64,000 nucleotides of DNA from Mortierella alpina (taxonomy: Eukaryota; Mortierellomycota; Mortierellomycetes; Mortierellales; Mortierellaceae), in NCBI GenBank assembly GCA_029449245.1, contig JANATF010000014.1, positions 748,501 through 812,500 of the forward strand, given 5' to 3'. The number at the start of each line of letters is the position of its first letter. The first letter of the stretch is position 1. Made by a program: the position numbers and the translations under genes. Below are positions 60,755-64,000 of the stretch, one piece after another. The notes beneath the pieces are model-generated. The model saw only the letters and a list, made by a program, of their open reading frames with translations, did no database searches and had not been told where the DNA came from.

Positions 60755-61430
60755 ATGTCTGCTGTAAGTTGACAGGATCAAGTCCGGCTAGACTACGCAT
60801 GCACTCATTGAAGGAGACTGGAGCTAGACTGGAAACAACTTGCAGGATGACCACACCAATGTGACAGATCTCAAACCAAGTCAAAACAGCAAAGCAGTTC
60901 TTCATTAGATCGCAGTCGACTTCGACTGCGAGGTTGAACGTACACGTATCGGAAACTCTGGAACTAGACCTGGACCTGGATTGAAACCAACTGTTGAATG
61001 TCCAAGCTGGCTGCGAGAGAACGCGTTTTTCTGTTGAAGGGAAACCAGCGATGCAGTTCTTGACTGTTTACTTTTCACCTCTATCTCTGTAGTTCGTACC
61101 CGTCAACCCAAAGCCATTCCTCAACGATCTCACAGGAAAGGCCGTCATGGTCAAGCTGAAGTGGGGCCAGGAGTACAAGGGCTTCTTGGTGTCTGTTGAT
61201 TCTTACATGAACCTTCAGGTAGAGCTATGACTTGCCAATTTTTTTCTGATCTTGCTTTGACGATCGCTGACATGTGCACTGACTCAATGACTCTATGGAT
61301 TATCTCTTTGCGTCTCTCCTAGCTCGCCAACACAGAAGAGTTTGTGGACGGAACATCTGCAGGAACATTGGGCGAGGTTCTCATCCGATGCAACAATGTC
61401 CTCTACGTACGGGGTATTGATGAGGAATGA
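60755..61430 (+). CDS. smf1: Small nuclear ribonucleoprotein SmF
   Basis: Three exons (60755-60763, 61093-61218, 61323-61430) give 80 residues. The Sm1 motif ([20 protein letters not shown] and VDSYMNLQL) and Sm2 motif ([14 protein letters not shown]) are complete, and the overall length matches SmF (about 75-90 residues). It forms the Sm ring with SmB, D1, D2, D3, E and G around U1, U2, U4 and U5 snRNAs in the spliceosome. The first coding exon is only nine nucleotides. Intron 1 (329 nt) holds a strong 8-bp hairpin at 60911-60930. Confidence 0.97.
60911..60930 (+). other. Perfect 8-bp hairpin inside SmF intron 1
   Basis: CGCAGTCG, a four-base loop ACTT, then CGACTGCG. It lies mid-intron and could shape splicing, or be part of a small RNA. 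I found no complete C/D-box pair nearby. Confidence 0.6.
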
Positions 61431-61960
61431 GCCAACTGAGAGTGTCGAGTCGAAAACAGCAGGAGGGATATCAGCGAGTGCAAAGGGGGCATGCAGCATC
61501 CAACAATGAATAAAACTGGCCGATTACCCAACCTTGATTTTCCACAGCGCTGTGTCTGATTGGCGCTCTTCAGGAAGCGTGCATGGTAAGGAGAGGACGC
61601 TTCTTATTATAATGGCGAGGAGCTCTTCTCCATCTGCTTCGGCAAGCGGGGGCCGTTCGATATATCAAGAAGGCAGATCGACGAGCGATTGCCTTTCAAG
61701 AGTTCTTTGGTGACCAATGCGCATGGTGCGAGGATGTGATAGGAACTTGACTACGCACCGAGTGGACCCTTGTTTTATGTGCGTGTTATGCAAAGTGGGA
61801 AGAGCTCCTTTGCAATCATATCTTTGCAGGGTTGGAGAGTGGCTTGTCAACATTGACCCAGTGGAGCAAAATTTGGCCTCATCTCCAAACCCCCTTGTCT
61901 TCATTTACCTCCTCTCCAAGCAAGCAAGAACTCTATAGGAACAACACCAGCCATAGCATC
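61431..61960. other. Intergenic region
   Basis: It lies between SmF and the short orphan gene, same strand. A longer reading frame of the orphan gene opens at 61832. Otherwise nothing seen. Confidence 0.6.
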
Positions 61961-62305
61961 ATGACCACAAAACTTATAGCCTTCTCCCCAGAACAGCAGC
62001 AGATGCTCTCTCCTCTGCCACTGACATCGCCCTCATTCCTGAGCTATCTCCTCCAGTACCAGAACGAGACCATCCGCGGCATCTCGGTGCGCCTGCCTGG
62101 CAACTTTGTTCATTACTCGCTTCTGGCTGATCAGGAGATTGTTCCTGACAAGACCACCGTCGGAGAACTCAAGATGAAGGTGCTCAACGTCGTCTACGTG
62201 ACAGATCCTACGGAGCGTGTGGATGACTGCGTTCTCTGCCGGATGGGCGTCAATGTCGAAGGACTGCACCAGCACCAGCAGCAGCACCCACCGAGTCGGT
62301 TCTGA
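61961..62305 (+). CDS. Short protein of unknown function (114 residues)
   Basis: One exon, no intron seen. I do not recognise it. The middle (about residues 35-90) looks folded: IRGISVRLPGNFVHYSLLAD, then a TTVGELKMKVLNVVYVTDP segment, and a CVLC pair at about 91-94. The mix of strand-like VRLP and a later helix-like GELKMKVLN resembles a small ubiquitin-like fold, but this is only a visual impression. The tail is Gln/His-rich. The in-frame ATG at 61832 would give 157 residues with a less ordered start; 61961 has the better context. No signal or membrane segment. Neighbours give no hint. Confidence 0.55.
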   Translation: MTTKLIAFSPEQQQMLSPLPLTSPSFLSYLLQYQNETIRGISVRLPGNFVHYSLLADQEIVPDKTTVGELKMKVLNVVYVTDPTERVDDCVLCRMGVNVEGLHQHQQQHPPSRF

Positions 62306-62962
62306 GGCAGTTTATTTTCTCTTTTACTAGACCTCTTCTCTATTGCATCCTATCAGCCAACGAAATCCTTCTTTTTTTCTACTACCGCATTCCCTTTCCA
62401 TGCCTATCGTCCTTGGACGAACGAACGGGTTATGGCATAGGGAGCGGATAGGACAGAAGGCGCAGTTGAAACAGCATACAAACCTGGGCACACAGTATTT
62501 TCCGGCCTTCTTATTCTCCTACCTTGCTCGAACGAGCTCTTGTATATAGAATATCTTTTTTCAGTAAACACCTTTATAACCTCATCTTAATGCTTCCTAT
62601 TGTGCCTTGGAAAGGATCAGGTCGGCGTTGTTTGCGGGTTGGATCAGGCAGCAACATCCTGATAGCCGCGAAAGCTGGTTGAGCAGAGAGCGACTAAGCG
62701 AGACAAAGGGCAAAAAAAATCGTGACCTGTGTATTTCGAAATCAGTGTTCTCTGTAAGTGTTATGCCTCTGTAATGTCATATTTGCACAGCATACGCCAA
62801 AAGCTTGTCTTGTGCCTCTTTCCTCCCATTGACTCGATTCCCTGCTTGTGCCCATCTCGTCGCAGCCGACGCCCCTCTTGCACTACCCGGCTCATTGGAT
62901 CACAACCACGTCAACGACAGGGAAGAGCCACCTCCGTTGCCCTCATCGCTCTGCTACCTCGC
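62306..62962. other. Intergenic region
   Basis: It holds the 3' flank of the orphan gene and the leader of the Nur1-like gene. Overlapping small ORFs here are out of frame with it. No gene seen. Confidence 0.6.
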
Positions 62963-64000
62963 ATGGAAGTCAATCGACGGCCTCGCATTGTCAAGAGGGC
63001 GCCGTTGTGGAGGCGGATCATTAGTGCGCCTGAAGACTACCTCACAAAGCTCGAGAATGACATTCGTGCGCTGGACTGGGACATGCTTCAGGAAGGCTTC
63101 AGGTAATGCACCATAACCAATGCATCCACTGGCGAGCGCTTGTGGAAACTCATGGGTTACTCACGCGATACAACATATGGCACCATAGCTGGCCCTTGGC
63201 TCTTGGATTAAATCTCATGTTAGTCTCTGTCAAGCTCGGATACTGGCTTGATGACCCCATGGCAAATGTGCCCACAGTTCTCAAATACGATCGCTCGTAC
63301 TCTTCGCCAAAGGCCTTACTCCCTGGATTTGCAACCATGGTAAAGAACAGCTTTTGTTTTGCACATTTTTTTTATTTTGGAGATGTGCGGAAAGTTTAAC
63401 GTACTATGCGATCAATCTTGAAAGCTGGCATCCATGCAATACATCCTAGTGGCCATTAGTATCATTAATGCTCTGTGGCTCTTTCGCAGCAAGACCAACT
63501 ACAAGATTATGCACCGAGAACTTAACGACCGCCCGCCATCTTCAAGTGTCCAAATGGTCGATTTTCAAGAAGATGGATCACATTGGTCCTATAGGTTTCC
63601 AGGAAAGCTGATGTAATAGACTTAAGGGACGAATGCGGCCGCAAATGTCATCTCAGCTGATAGTTTGACTAACGCGCGCGCGCTGTTATTCTTGTAGATA
63701 TCCATATATCTCGCCCTTTATCCGCGGAGCAAAACCACAGGAGAACAAGCGGCAGATTTGGGAACTGTCGGTTTGGAATCCTTCGATTCTTTGCCGTAAT
63801 CTGTTTTGGTAGGGAGACCGTGCAATACCTTTTTTCTGCTGGATGGTCGTCATAATAATGTTGATGTACTAACACCGCACATCAATGTCCTTCGTATCGA
63901 AAAGTTGGTACTCTCCAGCACAAGTGCTGATCATGGCAGGATTGAACAGCGAAAACTTTCACATCTTTTTACCTCTTTCAGTCATGGTTGCGATGCAGGT
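62963..64000 (+). CDS. NUR1: Nur1-like nuclear-rim membrane protein (cut by right edge)
   Basis: Exons 62963-63102, 63189-63339, 63425-63612, 63698-63808 and 63905 to the edge; the frame holds across all of them. The early part has PEDYLTKLENDIRALDWDML joined to WPLALGLNLMLVSVKLGYWL, a pattern of 'acidic helix, LDWD, first membrane span' seen in yeast Nur1 and fission-yeast Mug154 (DUF2418). A second span (YILVAISIINALWLF) is followed by SKTNYKIM, and LSVWNPSILCRNLF then WYSPAQVLIMAGL match the late DUF2418 region. Nur1 sits at the inner nuclear membrane and helps anchor rDNA and telomeres. A GT at the very end (63999) may be the next donor. Confidence 0.75.

Noticed and set aside
60764-61092. 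snoRNA inside SmF intron 1
   Set aside because: A possible C-box-like ATGA was seen, but no convincing D box or terminal stem.

Overview
The window reads as nuclear DNA of a filamentous fungus, most likely an early-diverging one (Mortierellomycota or a close relative). The genes are intron-rich, with short GT-AG introns and CT-rich leaders. Fungal markers include a division-1 chitin synthase, a Nur1-like nuclear-rim protein and a Git1-like permease pair. A GDP-fucose-type transporter fits the fucose-containing walls of Mucoromycota in the wide sense. The placement is inference from gene content and style; no rRNA or other marker is present. Exon borders were set by hand from splice motifs, reading-frame phase and protein-family fit.

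Left part (1-5.8 kb): a PA-TM-RING ubiquitin ligase (cut by the window edge), the Paf1-complex subunit Leo1 with an unusual RS-rich tail, and a class-IV aminotransferase-like protein. An accessory-looking stretch follows (5.8-17.7 kb). It holds 2.2 kb with no gene model, a UCH-family deubiquitinase with a long repetitive N-terminus, and two members of a T5orf172 (GIY-YIG-like) family. The first of these two is split by a full-length Tc1/mariner element with 291-bp inverted repeats, a DD34E transposase and a TA duplication.

Middle part (17.8-41 kb): a TPX2-motif protein, chitin synthase, TMEM115-like Golgi protein, SLC5-type symporter, clathrin light chain, GDP-fucose transporter-like protein, then a 3.7-kb intergenic region leading into a 1260-residue glutamine-rich zinc-finger protein. 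Secretion and wall functions (chitin synthase, clathrin light chain, two Golgi proteins) lie close together, but nothing shows coregulation.

Right part (41-64 kb): acyl-CoA oxidase, then two Git1-like MFS permeases on the same strand flanking a zinc alcohol dehydrogenase, a secreted lipase, an Rck2/Srk1-type kinase, TAF8, SmF, a short orphan protein and a Nur1-like protein cut by the right edge.

The most notable points are the recent-looking transposon interruption, the UCH-like enzyme lacking the usual oxyanion glutamine, two GC-AG introns (one at a position where the neighbouring paralogue has GT-AG), and the RS tail on Leo1. I saw no tRNA, rRNA, CRISPR array or virus.
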